Shown here one piece after another: positions 23,438 through 33,729 of a stretch of DNA of 64,000 nucleotides (positions within the stretch are counted from its first letter, which is position 1; the number at the start of each line of letters is the position of its first letter). The notes beneath the pieces are model-generated. The model saw only the letters and a program-made list of their open reading frames with translations. It was not told where the DNA came from and did not search any database. The stretch is from the NCBI GenBank assembly GCA_963930775.1, contig OZ005689.1, forward strand, positions 22,256,058 to 22,320,057, read 5' to 3'. This stretch comes from Cliona cf. orientalis. Its lineage: Eukaryota > Porifera > Demospongiae > Clionaida > Clionaidae. Position numbers and translations under genes: made by a program.

Positions 23438-24528
23438 TTAGAAACGTGATGATGGTTGGAAGTCGGTGTAAGGGACTCCGGGTGGATTGGGAAATCGACC
23501 ACGCACCTCCTGAAAAGATGACACTTGTTATTGTAAGTTGCTATGGTTGTAGACTACCTATACTTACCCTTACTACACATGCAGGCAGCACATCCCTGGT
23601 GTCCAGTACACTCGTCTTTGTGGATTTATAGTGTGCATATTCCATAGTTGCCAAGTTTACAAGAGAGACCGGGACAGAGTAGAAAATATAATTAATGCGC
23701 GCAAAGCGCGCGCGAAAATTTACGGACCACGCCCACTTTTGGGAGACCACACCCACTTTCGGGCGATTATGTACTGCCACACCCACTAAACATCGAGATA
23801 TACGGACTGAAGTTCGATAATATACTGAGTTTATGCTTGTGCCACACCTCCATTTGTGCAATCGAGCTGGATTCCAGGACAATGCTGCAAAATCAGGTAA
23901 ACCGGGACACAACCGGGACATAGGCCCAAAATCCGGGACTGTCCCGGCCAAACCGGGACACTTGGCAACTATGATATTCGGGATGGTTCCACACTCCCAG
24001 CTGATTCAGGAAGGTCCAAAATCTCCTATACAGAGTGTAGCGTTTGGAATTGTTTGCGAGGCTGGGTGCCGAGGAGCCCCTCACCCATCTGGGTGGTCGG
24101 TCTACTACACAGGGGGAGAGGTGGCAGTACGGACAGGCATTGGGTCCATTGAGCTCGGGAGGATTGTACCTACATGGACCTACGAAGATAAGTTACCACT
24201 ATATGTAATGTATAGAGTTCTGGAAAATTGGTGATAATGTTTAGTAACTGCAGGATAACCTTTCTTGGACTTCTCTGCTGTGGGAGCAGTGACTTGGCCA
24301 GTAGCAGAAGAGCTGGAAGAACTGGTAGACTGACAGCTGTCAAGGATACACCTCGTTGATGAGAGTTCTATCCCTGGATAGGAGGCTACCAAGACTCTGA
24401 ACCCCTCCAAAAAGTCATTTGGAGGCTGTTCCTTGTAGTATACTTCAAGCTAATGGATATTTAGTTATTATTTATTATGTTTTGTTGATATTCAGCTAGC
24501 TCACCTTGAGTTTTGCCTGTGAAGCCAT
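23438..24528 (-). CDS. Second gene of the TTAA element: small zinc-ligand protein
   Basis: Exons on the minus strand: 24528-24505 (MASQAKLK), 24449-24260, 24179-23568 (with a 331-bp MITE inside) and 23509-23438. Exon 2 is serine-rich. Exon 3 carries CPYCHLSPCVV, a CxxC...C motif, then PPRWVRGSSAPSL and RYTLYRRFWTFLNQLGVW. The last exon reads EVRGRFPNPPGVPY and ends at TAA. I recall the CPYC..SPC/PP.W.RG pattern as a small, unnamed protein found in many copies in invertebrates, often beside this kind of transposase. Its role is unknown; DNA or transposase binding is a guess. The two genes are convergent, with only about 70 bases between their stops, and belong to the same element. Confidence 0.7.
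23643..23973. mobile_element. 331-bp MITE in exon 3 of the second gene
   Basis: Ends CATAGTTGCCAAG and CTTGGCAACTATG are inverted repeats, flanked by a 6-base duplication ATATTC (23637-23642, 23974-23979). Removing the MITE and one ATATTC restores the frame across WNHPEYAHYKS. This dates it after the arrival of the host transposon. Confidence 0.9.
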
Positions 24529-24733
24529 TATTTGCTAGGTTTTTTTGTTATGAAACTGTCAGACAGCAGCTGTTCAAATTTCTATTGTTTGGCGCGCTTG
24601 TATGGTACCGCGCATGCTATGTAAAGTGCATTGTGAGGGCTTCACAGTGGTAAGAGAATGGCTACATAGCCATGGCAAACTCGCCGAATTTGAATCTTGG
24701 CGGCGAGGTCAAAGGTCGTGCCCTGGGCACGCG

Positions 24734-24742
24734 CCTTAAATA
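24734..24742 (-). promoter_or_regulatory. TATA-like box for the minus-strand gene
   Basis: On the minus strand TATTTAAGG is followed by CGCGTGCCC, mirroring the TATAAAAGG-GCCCGCCC arrangement at the left end. It lies about 206 bases upstream of the ATG at 24528. Confidence 0.5.
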
Positions 24743-24812
24743 CCCGCAGTCCGCAAACGATCGCGCGTTGGAAACTTTCGCGTATTGCAATATTTAACCC
24801 CAACTTCCTTGT

Positions 24813-25052
24813 TTAAACCAAAGAGATACAAAAAAAAACAAACTAACAGGACAAGAAGAATTACAAAGATGTTCCCCTAATTCAGCTTCCGAGAGCCAAA
24901 CGCATCAAGCAAGACCACACTGTACGAACTAGAAATTGTCGAGGATGTCTATAACAAAAATGTTAAAGTACATTACATAGGATACGACTCTGATGACGAA
25001 TGGTGAGATAAAGCTGATATCTTGAGCTGGAAACCACAGCACGAGCCTGGTA
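24813..25052 (+). pseudogene. Repeat unit followed by a Tudor-knot domain fragment
   Basis: After the TTAA, one diverged ~120-bp repeat unit passes into coding-like sequence. LPRAKRIKQD at about 24890-24925 and, after a 1-base frame change, YELEIVEDVYNKNVKVHYIG followed by YDSDDEW up to about 25006 match the Tudor-knot gene at 40447-41173 (LPRRKRAKPQDKLYDIEVVE and so on). A TGA stands where the other gene has arginine after DEW. The exon ends at a GTAAGC donor near 25051. It is a decayed paralogue; the rest of the gene is absent, replaced downstream by the retroelement. Confidence 0.65.
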
Positions 25053-26599
25053 AGCCTAATAATGATACTAAGCCATGATGATAGTGTTAGTTATTATAAT
25101 GTAACGTGCTAGGTAAGTAGTCCATGTAGCTAAGCTATATATTCTATGCAGGTCCATTTCAACTTCATTCAGAGCTAGCATATCCTTGAACGGGTACAAT
25201 TATCAAACTGGGCAGCACCTATTGTCCCCGTGGTGAAACGAGATGGATCTATCAGAATCTGTGGCGTTTACAAGCTTACAATTAATCAGGTGGCACAAAC
25301 TGACACATACTCCCTTTCAAGAATTGAAGACCTGTTTGCATCTCTGTCAGGAGGAAAATCCTTTACCAAGCTCGACCTTGCTCATGCATACCAACAAATT
25401 GCACTGGATGAAGAAGCATACCACATCAACAAACACAATAGTCTTTACCTTTACAATCATTCACCATTTGGAGTTGCGTCTGCACCCTCAATTTTTCAAC
25501 GTACCGTGGAAAACATCCTTCAAAGCCTACCTCATGTCTGTGTCTACATCGATGACATATTAGTGACCGGAGCTACAACAGAAGAGCACCTCAGCAACTT
25601 GTAGGAGGTTCTCACTCGTTTAGAAAATGCCAATGCTCACTTAAAACGAAACAAATGCAAATTCATGCTTCTTTCAGTAGAGTACCTTAGCCATCGAATC
25701 TCAGCTCAAGGCCTGCAGCCTACTGACACATAGGTACAAGCCATCTGTAATGCTCCACCTCCTAGGCTAGGAATCTAGGAATGTTTCGCAACTATCTTTC
25801 CTAGGTCTGCTAAATTATTACTGCAAATTTCTCCCCAATCTCTCTAGCACCCCCTGGCTCCTCTCTACAAGCTTCTCAACAAGACTACAGCGTGGCGTTT
25901 AACAGAACAGCAACAAGCTTTCCAACATGCAAAAGATTCTCACACCTGAATGTCTACTTGTCCATTATGATCCAACTAGAGAACTTGTTCTCGCTTGCAA
26001 TGCCTCTCCCTATGGTGTGGGTGCTGTCCTTTCCCACAAATCCGAAGATAGACAGGACCAACCAATTGCTTTCGCTTCACGCTCACTGGCACCAGCTGAA
26101 AAGAAGTATTCCCGGCTCGATAAGGAAGCATTAGCCATTGTTTTTGGTGTGAAATGTTTTCCCCAGTATCTTTTCCGCCGTCGTTTCACAATTCTCTCAG
26201 ATCACAAACCTCTCCAGCATCAAGACAAAGTGACACCGCCCCTTGCATCAGCTAGGATCCATAGATGGGCTCTAACTTTAGGAGCTTATGATTATCAGAT
26301 TATGTATAAATCCGGATCCAAGCATGGCAATGCCAACATGCTAAGCCGTCTATAACTACCTGTATCCCCTACTGAAGTACGAGACGATAATGCTCATGGA
26401 TATGCTGAACTCCCTTCCAGTGACATCACATCAGATCAAGATTTGGACTGATCATGACCCAGTATTATCCAAAGTCCGCGACTCCGTTCTCAAAGGTGGC
26501 AAGACTCGACAGATCGTATCAACAGCGGAAGCTAGAGCTCAGTGTTCGCCTCCTTTAGGGAACTCGAGTGATCATAGGACCTGCTGGTCATGCACCACA

Positions 26600-29415
26600 G
26601 CACAAAAGTAGGCCGTGCGCAGCTTGGAAACTCTCTTGTGCACGTACGTATCCAAGTGGTGCACAAGTTTGAATACTGCCTGTGTGCCACTTGGAAACTG
26701 CTTGGGAAATGAACTCAATTTCCCAAGAGAGTATCCAAGGTTGTCATACTTGGAGTGTACAGCTTGTGCACATTTGCACACATTTTGGTCACATCTTGTA
26801 CACTACTTTGTGCACTTCTGAGGCTAGTACACCTTTGCACACTTTTTGCCCACTCCACAAGCACTATTGAATACTGCTAGTTCACAGCCATTAGATTCTA
26901 ATAATAACAATGATAATTAATTTATAACCATATAAGGTCAATATCATCATAATAACAATATTATTATTGTACAATGTAGATAATAATATAAGGTGTCCAT
27001 GGTCCATACTAATCTACGCCAGTTCAACATAGATCTTGACCTTTGTATAAAATATATCATTAGCATTGATAATGACACTCAGTGTGGTCTGCCAATGTAA
27101 ACTACACAAGTCCACAACATTTCAGGCCCACTATATATATTATACAATAAAGCACTGAATAGTGTAAAATTCCGGGCGTGTTGCAATAGCTATAGCCATG
27201 TACTCATGCTATAGCTATCATGTTGTAAATTTGTAAGCTAAGCCAGCAGCCTTGTTTCCAATGTATAGACCAGGTATGTAGCAGTTATCGTGGTAACAGA
27301 CACACACACAACACTCGCATAAAACGACTACCATAACCCTCATGCATGCACTGAGGGTTAATGACTATATTAATTTTAGTGCACATACCTGCATCAGTAG
27401 TTCACTCAGGAGCATCCTTAGGTAGGTTCCTTGTGGATGGTGCTCCATTTCTCCATACCGTCTTTGGCATAGTCCCCCCTTCCTCGGGACCTTCTTAAAC
27501 TATTGCATGTTTATCTAGCCGGCATATAAATTCATTCAGATCTGCGTAAATGCACATGACAGAATAATACTATTGTCAATATAACTACTACAAATGTACA
27601 TGTATATGGCATAACATTTTATTAGCAAGGAGATTGAAATTAGTACACACTGTAAACATGCAATTCTAATTGTAGCTCACCAAGCAAGCTGTCATCATTA
27701 CGGCCTGGGTGCCTCTCTTCAGTCAATGATGAGTCGTTCCAAACACTTTTCTTTTTTATTCAATATCACTGATCGACAATTATAAAATTCCTGAAGTTGA
27801 AATAAATATTTGAGTAGCACTGGCAGTGTGATTCTAACACTCCTACCCTATAAAAAGGTGCTCTCTGAATATCTTTCTCTTAGCATCTTCTTCCACCTTA
27901 GACTCACTTTCCTCCATGTCATCTATCTGCTTTCCACTGTGATCAAACACTATCGTATTTTCGACAAGCTGCAGCTGCATGCACACAGTAAGTCTCCCCA
28001 TAGTATAATACAGCAAGAATACTAGTCTTGTACCCAGCCCCCTTCACACACGGAAAGAGAAGGGGTCTGGATAAACGTATATATAGTGCCCGTATCGCTG
28101 ACGAATGCAGCACAGCAAACACACAACACAGCAAAACACTTGGCAGGCTCTATCTAGCTGAACACGGACTGTCAGCCGTGACTGACGAAGTCTGTGCACA
28201 GCAAACACACATGGGGGGTTCTATTTAGCTGAACACAGACTGTCAGCCGTGACTGACAAAGTCCATGCACAGCAAATTCAAATGGTGGGCTCTATTTAGC
28301 TGAACACAGACTGTCAGCCGTGACTGACGAAGTCCGCGCACAGCAAAAACACATGGGGGGCTCTATTCAGCTGAACACAGACTGTCAGCCTAGACTGACG
28401 AAGTCCGCGCACAGCCAAAACCTGGGGGGCTCTATTTAGCTGAACACAGACTGTCAGCCGTAACTGACGAAGTCCGCGCACAGCAAATTCAAATGGTGGG
28501 CTCTATTTAGCTGAACACAGACTGTCAGCCGTGACTGACGAAGTCCGCGCACAGCAAAAACACATGGGGGGCTCCATTTAGCTGAACACAGACTGTCAGC
28601 CTAGACTGACGAAGTCCGTGCACAGCCAAAACACATGGGGGAGGGGCTCTATTTAGCTGAACACAGACTGTCAGCCGTGACTGACGAAGTCCGCACACAA
28701 CAAAAACACATGACGGGGTCAACTTACATGTAGCTGAACACAGTCCGAGTCCGCGCAAAGCTAATACTCATGCTACTAAACTTACTCAATAGCAACACGC
28801 TTATAGCCGAGTATAAGGATTTAGGCTGGCGTGGCCGGTTCTCTTACTGATTGTTTGAATAGGCTTCATTTGTGCTGTCTACGATGGTGGGCCACGTACG
28901 GTACGGTAGGCTATTTAAAATTAATGTGTTCCTCGAGAATACCGACTTGAAATAAAATATTAAATCAGGTATGAAAGGTTGCCGTGATTTCGGTAGATAT
29001 ACTGCTACCCCATTTGGATCCCCTCATACACACACATTTAAGATACTCATCTATAAGGTCCTTTCCACCTGGCCTGATAAGTATGGCTACGGAATCAAAG
29101 GTAGCACGTCTGTCACGTCTCAGACTCTGACAGCTACTAGTAGCTAGCTGGGTGAGTTTTCTCACGCGTGTTCTGGCCTGGGCTCCTGACCTGCACGTGC
29201 TACATATCATAAGCGCTTAAGCGCATGTGCATATTAAAACTAACGTGCGCAAGCGTGTGGGCAAATGGAAAACACGTTTCGTGGTCTGGCTTAATAGTTT
29301 GCAAAGGGTTTGCAAGCTTGCATACTTGGCATGGTTGCAAACTTGTGCACTGGCTTGTGAATGTGAAGTGCACAAGTTTGAGAACTCTTGGAAACTGACA
29401 TTGTTCATGCTGTGC
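26600..29415. mobile_element. ~2.8-kb insertion within the retroelement
   Basis: Retroelement sequence stops near 26600 and resumes near 29415. The insert carries no recognisable protein. Both edge regions are rich in related words (CTTGGAAACT, TTGTGCAC, CACAAGTTTG at 26620-26830 and, partly inverted, at 29280-29410), suggesting that the edges belong to one non-autonomous element. Exact borders and target duplication could not be fixed. A 71-bp tandem array lies at 28148-28760. Confidence 0.55.
28148..28760. repeat. 71-bp tandem repeat, about 8-9 units
   Basis: Units begin CTCTATTTAGCTGAACACAG at 28148, 28219, 28290, 28361, 28430, 28501, 28572 and 28647, with a worn unit after that. Each unit contains the short palindrome GTCAGCCGTGACTGAC and ACGAAGTCCGCGCACAGC. 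Alternating unit types (ACACATGGGG and TTCAAATGGTGGG) suggest that the array also grew by a two-unit repeat. Confidence 0.92.
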
Positions 29416-30734
29416 ACGTATCAAGGAAGAGCTCCACTCGGATCACCCAGGTGCTTCCAGAATGAAAAGTCTAGCACGCAGTTTTGTTTAGTGGCCACAA
29501 ACGGATCGAGAATTAGAGGATACCGTCAAGCAATGTGCCACCAGTAGCGCCCTTACGACCCTGGGAATGGCCACAACGCCCTTGGGTCAGATTACATGCT
29601 GATTATGCAATGCCATTTTTTGGAAAAATGTTTTTGTGGATGCACTTTCCAAGTGGATGGAAGTCAAGTCAGTCTCTGCGGCCACGTCGACTCAAACTGT
29701 TGAACATCTCCGCAATATTTTTGCTACCCATGGCCTTCCAGAGATGTTAGTCACAGAAAACGGTTCTGTCTTCACCAGCTTTGAGTTTCAGGACTTCACT
29801 AAGAGAAACGGTATTCGCCACGTGACCTCTGCTCCATACCATCCAGCATCAAATGGACTCACTGAGCGAATGGTGCAAACTTTCAAAGAACATATCCGAA
29901 TGAAGGACGGATCTGTAGACACTCGAATCTCTCGTTTTATGTTCCAGTATTGTACCACACCTCACACGACAACAGGAGTATCACCTGCAGAGCTGTTGCT
30001 TGGCTGCAGACCCCGCACTATTTTGGATCTCTTAATCCCAAATACATCAGAGTTCAAAAAAGCAAGAACAACAGAAACCAAGCAATAACTAAAATACTCG
30101 AGAACGAGAATTTCAAGTTGGAGATTTGGTTTATATAAGAAAGTTTCCTAACATTAAAGAGTGGATTCCAGGAAAATTGCTGAAGCATTTGGCCCACTAT
30201 CACTTGAAATTGAGTTGGAATCGGATCAGAGTACTATCCGCAGACATATTGATCATATCAAGTCAAGACAGAAGGCAATAACTCCTGAACACACTGAAAC
30301 ATCTGCTAGCCAACAATTAGATGATTGGACATATCTCCCTGATCTAGCTTTGTCGACTAATCACCATGATGAGGTCTCACCAGATCCAGAACCTCAACCT
30401 CCCACTCTATGTCGATCATCTAGAGCCACTCATCCCCCAGATCGTTTTGGATACTCGTATCTTTCCAGAAGGGGAGTGTAACAACTAGTAAACTTTTGAT
30501 TAGCATAGTTAAGTGTTAAGCTGTTAGTAATATCACGTGTGAACTTTGTTAGTTAACATTTTAGGTGTTGGTGACTGTTCAAATGATGTAACATGTTCAA
30601 TTGTTAATTACTCCTTTAGGTTTTGATTTTGTATATAAGTGTTGTTTGTTTCACTTTATGCACGTCAGTTTTCTTGCTACTCTAATTATAATCTTTAATG
30701 GTTAAACCGTTCCCAAGTTACCACAGAAATCCAA

Positions 30735-31017
30735 CTCTTACTCAATCTTTACGTTCATTTCGAACGGCAACTGATTTCCGGGTAGTGTGTAGTATGCGGA
30801 AACGCCATACGTGTGCATAGCAACACCTTTAGACCGTAATTTCTCGATTATTGGGGGTGTGGCACAATCATAAACAAAGCGCTGTATCTCCACAATGAAG
30901 CGCACAGTCGGTCTGAAAGTAGAACATGGGTTAGCTCTATGGTAGAGCTTATCAACCATACATAAAACTCAACTTTCACAAAAAATCCCATATGCCGGGT
31001 TTTCTCAGACGCTCACA
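30735..31017 (-). mobile_element. TGTGACC-family MITE, partial copy
   Basis: It matches 61470-61780 in the same orientation (ATTTCGAACGGC, CCGCATACTACG or its equivalent, ATTATTGGGGGTGTGGC, AGCGCTGTATCTCC) and ends GGGTTTTCTCAGACGCTCACA. It directly follows the LTR-like sequence and is close to the assembly gap. Confidence 0.75.
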
Positions 31018-31032
31018 ATTATACTTAAGGTT

Positions 31033-31055
31033 NNNNNNNNNNNNNNNNNNNNNNN
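31033..31055. other. Assembly gap (Ns)
   Basis: 23 unknown bases. Linkage across this point depends on scaffolding. Confidence 1.
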
Positions 31056-31552
31056 CTATAGATCCACGCCCAACATGTTAATTGATCACTGTGGACGTAA
31101 AACGGAAATTCAATTGCAAAGGGCACAGAATGTATTCTGTATTCTGTTTAGATGGAATGGAATGGAATGTTACATTTTTATGGCGCGTAGCATTTCCCTT
31201 GCACCAATACCCTCTAGCCCTAAATATGATATACCGACTCAATAGGGGTGGGTGGTTCTGCTGCAGCTCCAGCAAAACTTGAGGCCTGTATGTAGATGAA
31301 CAGATATGTCAAAAGCAGGTTGGTAAGTCAGTCCTAGACAGTATGATATACATATTATACACACCCAGAGCTATAAATTTGTTAGCATCTGACATCTTGT
31401 CCTAGGTATTGTGAGATTTGGTCGGCCATCTGATTCGTCACAATTGTTTATCATTTCTTTGCACTGATCATTACTCATAGTAGGTTTATTTAATCTGGGA
31501 TGTGTGAAATGTAACATTAAGAGTTACACAGTAATGGTAATTTCACTCAATC

Positions 31553-31912
31553 AAGGGCGGAGAATAGGTAGCAAAAGTGGGGGGGGGGCTCAAACCTTTG
31601 ATTGTGTACTGTGACAATGGTTAAGCTATGTGCATATGCCTATAGCCCACCTAGGGGGGTCTGGGGGCATGCTCCCCCAGAAAATTTTGGAAACTTTGAC
31701 TCTCTGAGAGTGTTTCTGATGCATTCTGGCAGCAGTTGTTGGACTGATTTAGTAGCTATTTTTACCCGAGCACTCTTTTGCAAACACCCAGAACTATGTT
31801 GCTGTAATTTTATAGCATGGGCATGTGATAAAATGGGGGGGCTCAGCCCCCTTGTTACCAAAGTGGGGGGGGCTGAAGCCCCCCCTGCCCCCCCTATTTT
31901 TCCGCCCCTGTC
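31553..31912. mobile_element. GGGGCGGA-type MITE with G/C homopolymer runs
   Basis: The left edge AAGGGCGGAGAATAGG and the inverted right edge AGGGGCGGAAAAATAGG form imperfect inverted ends. The interior has GGGGGGCTCAGCCCCC and similar palindromic runs. Such ends are usual for hAT-derived MITEs, but no clean 8-base duplication was found. Confidence 0.55.
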
Positions 31913-31952
31913 AATGTACAATACTACAAGTCATATTTGTCATCTATCCAAT

Positions 31953-32200
31953 TTAACTATCCCAGTCATATAAGATATCAGTGTCATTTGAAGATTCAGA
32001 GTCTGCATCACTAGTACTATTGTGTCTCCTGAATTTCATTCCGCTTCTTTCTGGATTCTCTTCTTTGTTGCCGGTTTGGGCATCGAGTTTGGCCATCCAC
32101 CACAGCTCAATGCTATTGTCCACCTTGAAATATTCCACCTTCGCTTTCTCTACATTATTGTTAGACTTATTATTTCTGTATCAAAACTTGTGCACAATTA
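31953..32200 (-). CDS. Possible 3' exon of an unknown minus-strand gene
   Basis: The minus-strand frame reads VEYFKVDNSIELWWMAKLDA and ends with an acidic, serine-rich tail (DADSESSNDTDILYDWDS) before a stop. The composition is protein-like, but no upstream exon was linked and the family is not recognised. Confidence 0.3.
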
Positions 32201-32825
32201 TGCATGCATGTGCTCCTTGCACTACTCCGCTGGCTCAGCTCGCAATGTTGTTTCCATACCCAACACGCGCTTGAAGTACAGCTTCAAGGAACTAGCTACA
32301 CCATCACAAGCACAGGAAGAAAGCCAAGCTACACTGTGTGCTGCTTTCTGGACAGTTAATGTGTCGTTTGGAAAAAGAAACAACAAAAAATTTATAACAA
32401 AAGGGTTGCTAGGCCACTATGGCCACTCGAGTTACTGGATGGTTGGTCAAGTAAAGTCTCTCCTTGGAAAATGGCTGATGGCCGACAATTATTAAATTTT
32501 ATAGCTCTGGGCTTTACTATGAAAACTTTATGCTAATAAAATGCAAGATCTAATTTTTTCATATTCAGGTTTATAATGTATTTTAATGTAGCACCTGAAG
32601 CCTTTAACAGAAAATCATGCAAAAGTGAAATTTTTAGCTTGTAGCATAAACATGGTAAGTTAATAATATAAACCAAGCTGGTCAGTACATACCGACTGCT
32701 CCATCCTGCGCCGTTTCGTCGGAGGGATAACCTACATTATAATAGTCGACAATGACAGTTTAAAATAGCAATATACCTTATATAGCCAGAAATTTCACCC
32801 AAAGGAAACTTCTGTTATGTTATTG

Positions 32826-33395
32826 AGCGTTATTTATGGTTGTGGATGGTTATGGAGTGTTATTGATGGTTATTGAGTGTTATCAATGGTTGTGGGTGGT
32901 TATGGAGTGTTATGGTTATGGGTGGTTATTGAGTGTTATGATTGGTTGTGGATGGTTATTGAGTGTTATCAATGGTTGTGGGTGGTTATGGAGTGTTATG
33001 GTTATGGGTGGTTATTGAGTGTTATGATTGGTTGTGGATGGTTATTGAGTGTTATCATTGGTTGTGGATGGTTATATATGGTTATTGAGTGTTATCTATG
33101 GTTGTGGATGGTTATCCTTGGTTATTGAGTGTTATCTATGGTTGTAGATGGTTATTGAGTGTTATTTATGGTTGTGGATGGTTGAGTGTTATTCTTGGTT
33201 ATTGAGTGTTATCTATGGTTATGGATGGTTATTGAGTGTTATCTATGGTTTTGGATGGTTATGGAGTGTTATTGATGGTTATTGAGTGTTATATATGGTT
33301 ATCCAGTGTTATCTATGGTTGTGGATGGTTATTGAGTGTTATAATATTATATGGTTATCCATGGTTATTGAGTGTTATCTATGGTTGTGGATGTG
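32826..33395. repeat. Minisatellite of 26/30-bp units
   Basis: Tandem variants of TGGTTATTGAGTGTTAT and GGTTGTGGATGG recur about 20 times, with alternating 26- and 30-base spacing and almost no C on the plus strand. Frames of tryptophan and tyrosine repeats are artefacts. Confidence 0.95.
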
Positions 33396-33487
33396 TAATA
33401 TATTATGTGCTATGTAAAGTTATGTGATTCGTGTATTATAATTATTATATGCTATGTAAATTAGTTACGTGATTTGTGTACAGCTTT

Positions 33488-33572
33488 GATATTCCTTTTC
33501 TGTAATCATTCCCTATAGTGTTGATATTCCTTTTCTGTAATCATTCCCTATAGTGTTGATATTCCTTTTTCT
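33488..33572. repeat. 35-bp tandem repeat, 2.4 copies
   Basis: The unit TTGATATTCCTTTTCTGTAA plus TCATTCCCTATAGTG is repeated head to tail. Confidence 0.9.
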
Positions 33573-33729
33573 GTACTCACATTTATGATTAATTTAACTG
33601 TAAACAGCTGATTTCATTCCATTAAGTCTCACATGCTTCCCCTGGCTTGGTGACCCCATTCAGCTTCACCTCTTTTGAGTTATTTCATCTTGTACTAAGG
33701 TCTAACTAAAGAATTTAATTTGTGCTGCA

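Larger units (their letters stand above)
20318..24812. mobile_element. Two-gene TTAA-target DNA transposon, Kolobok-like, 4,495 bp
   Basis: TTAA stands on both sides (20314-20317, 24813-24816). The left end ACGAGGAGGCGGGGT matches the inverted right end ACAAGGAAGTTGGGGT. Joining the flanks through one TTAA gives ACACCTTAAACCAAAGAG, exactly the sequence in the uninterrupted neighbouring repeat units, so the borders are secure. Inside are two convergent spliced genes: a 14-exon transposase-like gene (20585-23367, plus) and a 4-exon small gene (24528-23438, minus), each with a TATA-like box near its end of the element. The TTAA target and the DDE motif pattern (DARHDSTSNAFH, then SYDSWHGTKNVAK) point to the Kolobok superfamily; that assignment is from memory of the family. 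The element is near-intact: one base missing in gene 1 and one MITE in gene 2. Confidence 0.85.
25160..30732 (+). mobile_element. Ty3/gypsy LTR retrotransposon fossil, interrupted
   Basis: Parts in order: reverse transcriptase (about 25205-25610, with the YIDD-type active-site motif in CVYIDDILVTG and the KLDLAHAYQQI motif), RNase H (about 25927-26355, with LACNASPYGVGAVLSHKS), integrase core (about 29560-30090) and a C-terminal tail to about 30480. An LTR-like sequence starting TGTAACAACTAG follows a purine-rich tract at about 30470 and runs to about 30730. No gag, protease or 5' LTR was seen in the window. The element is broken, with at least half a dozen breaks, and is split by a ~2.8-kb insertion between RNase H and integrase. 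Age cannot be judged from LTR pairs because only one is visible; the decay and the secondary insertion suggest it is not recent. Confidence 0.85.

Noticed and set aside
23541-23951. 136-residue minus-strand frame
   Set aside because: It reads through the 331-bp MITE; the true exon of the second gene lies in other phases on either side.
20318-24812. piggyBac assignment because of the TTAA duplication
   Set aside because: The transposase lacks the piggyBac motifs (DEAM, DNYFT, GGVDRGDQ), and the DARHDS/WHGTKNVAK pattern fits Kolobok better.
28148-28760. CRISPR-like array
   Set aside because: The whole 71-bp unit is repeated with no unique spacers, and the context is eukaryotic; this is a tandem satellite.
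32022-32495. 157-residue plus-strand frame
   Set aside because: Its composition is mixed hydrophobic without motifs, and the minus strand over its first part looks more protein-like.
32826-33395. Long Trp/Tyr-rich protein frames
   Set aside because: They follow the 26/30-bp DNA repeat with stops where the period shifts; there is no start context or conserved frame.
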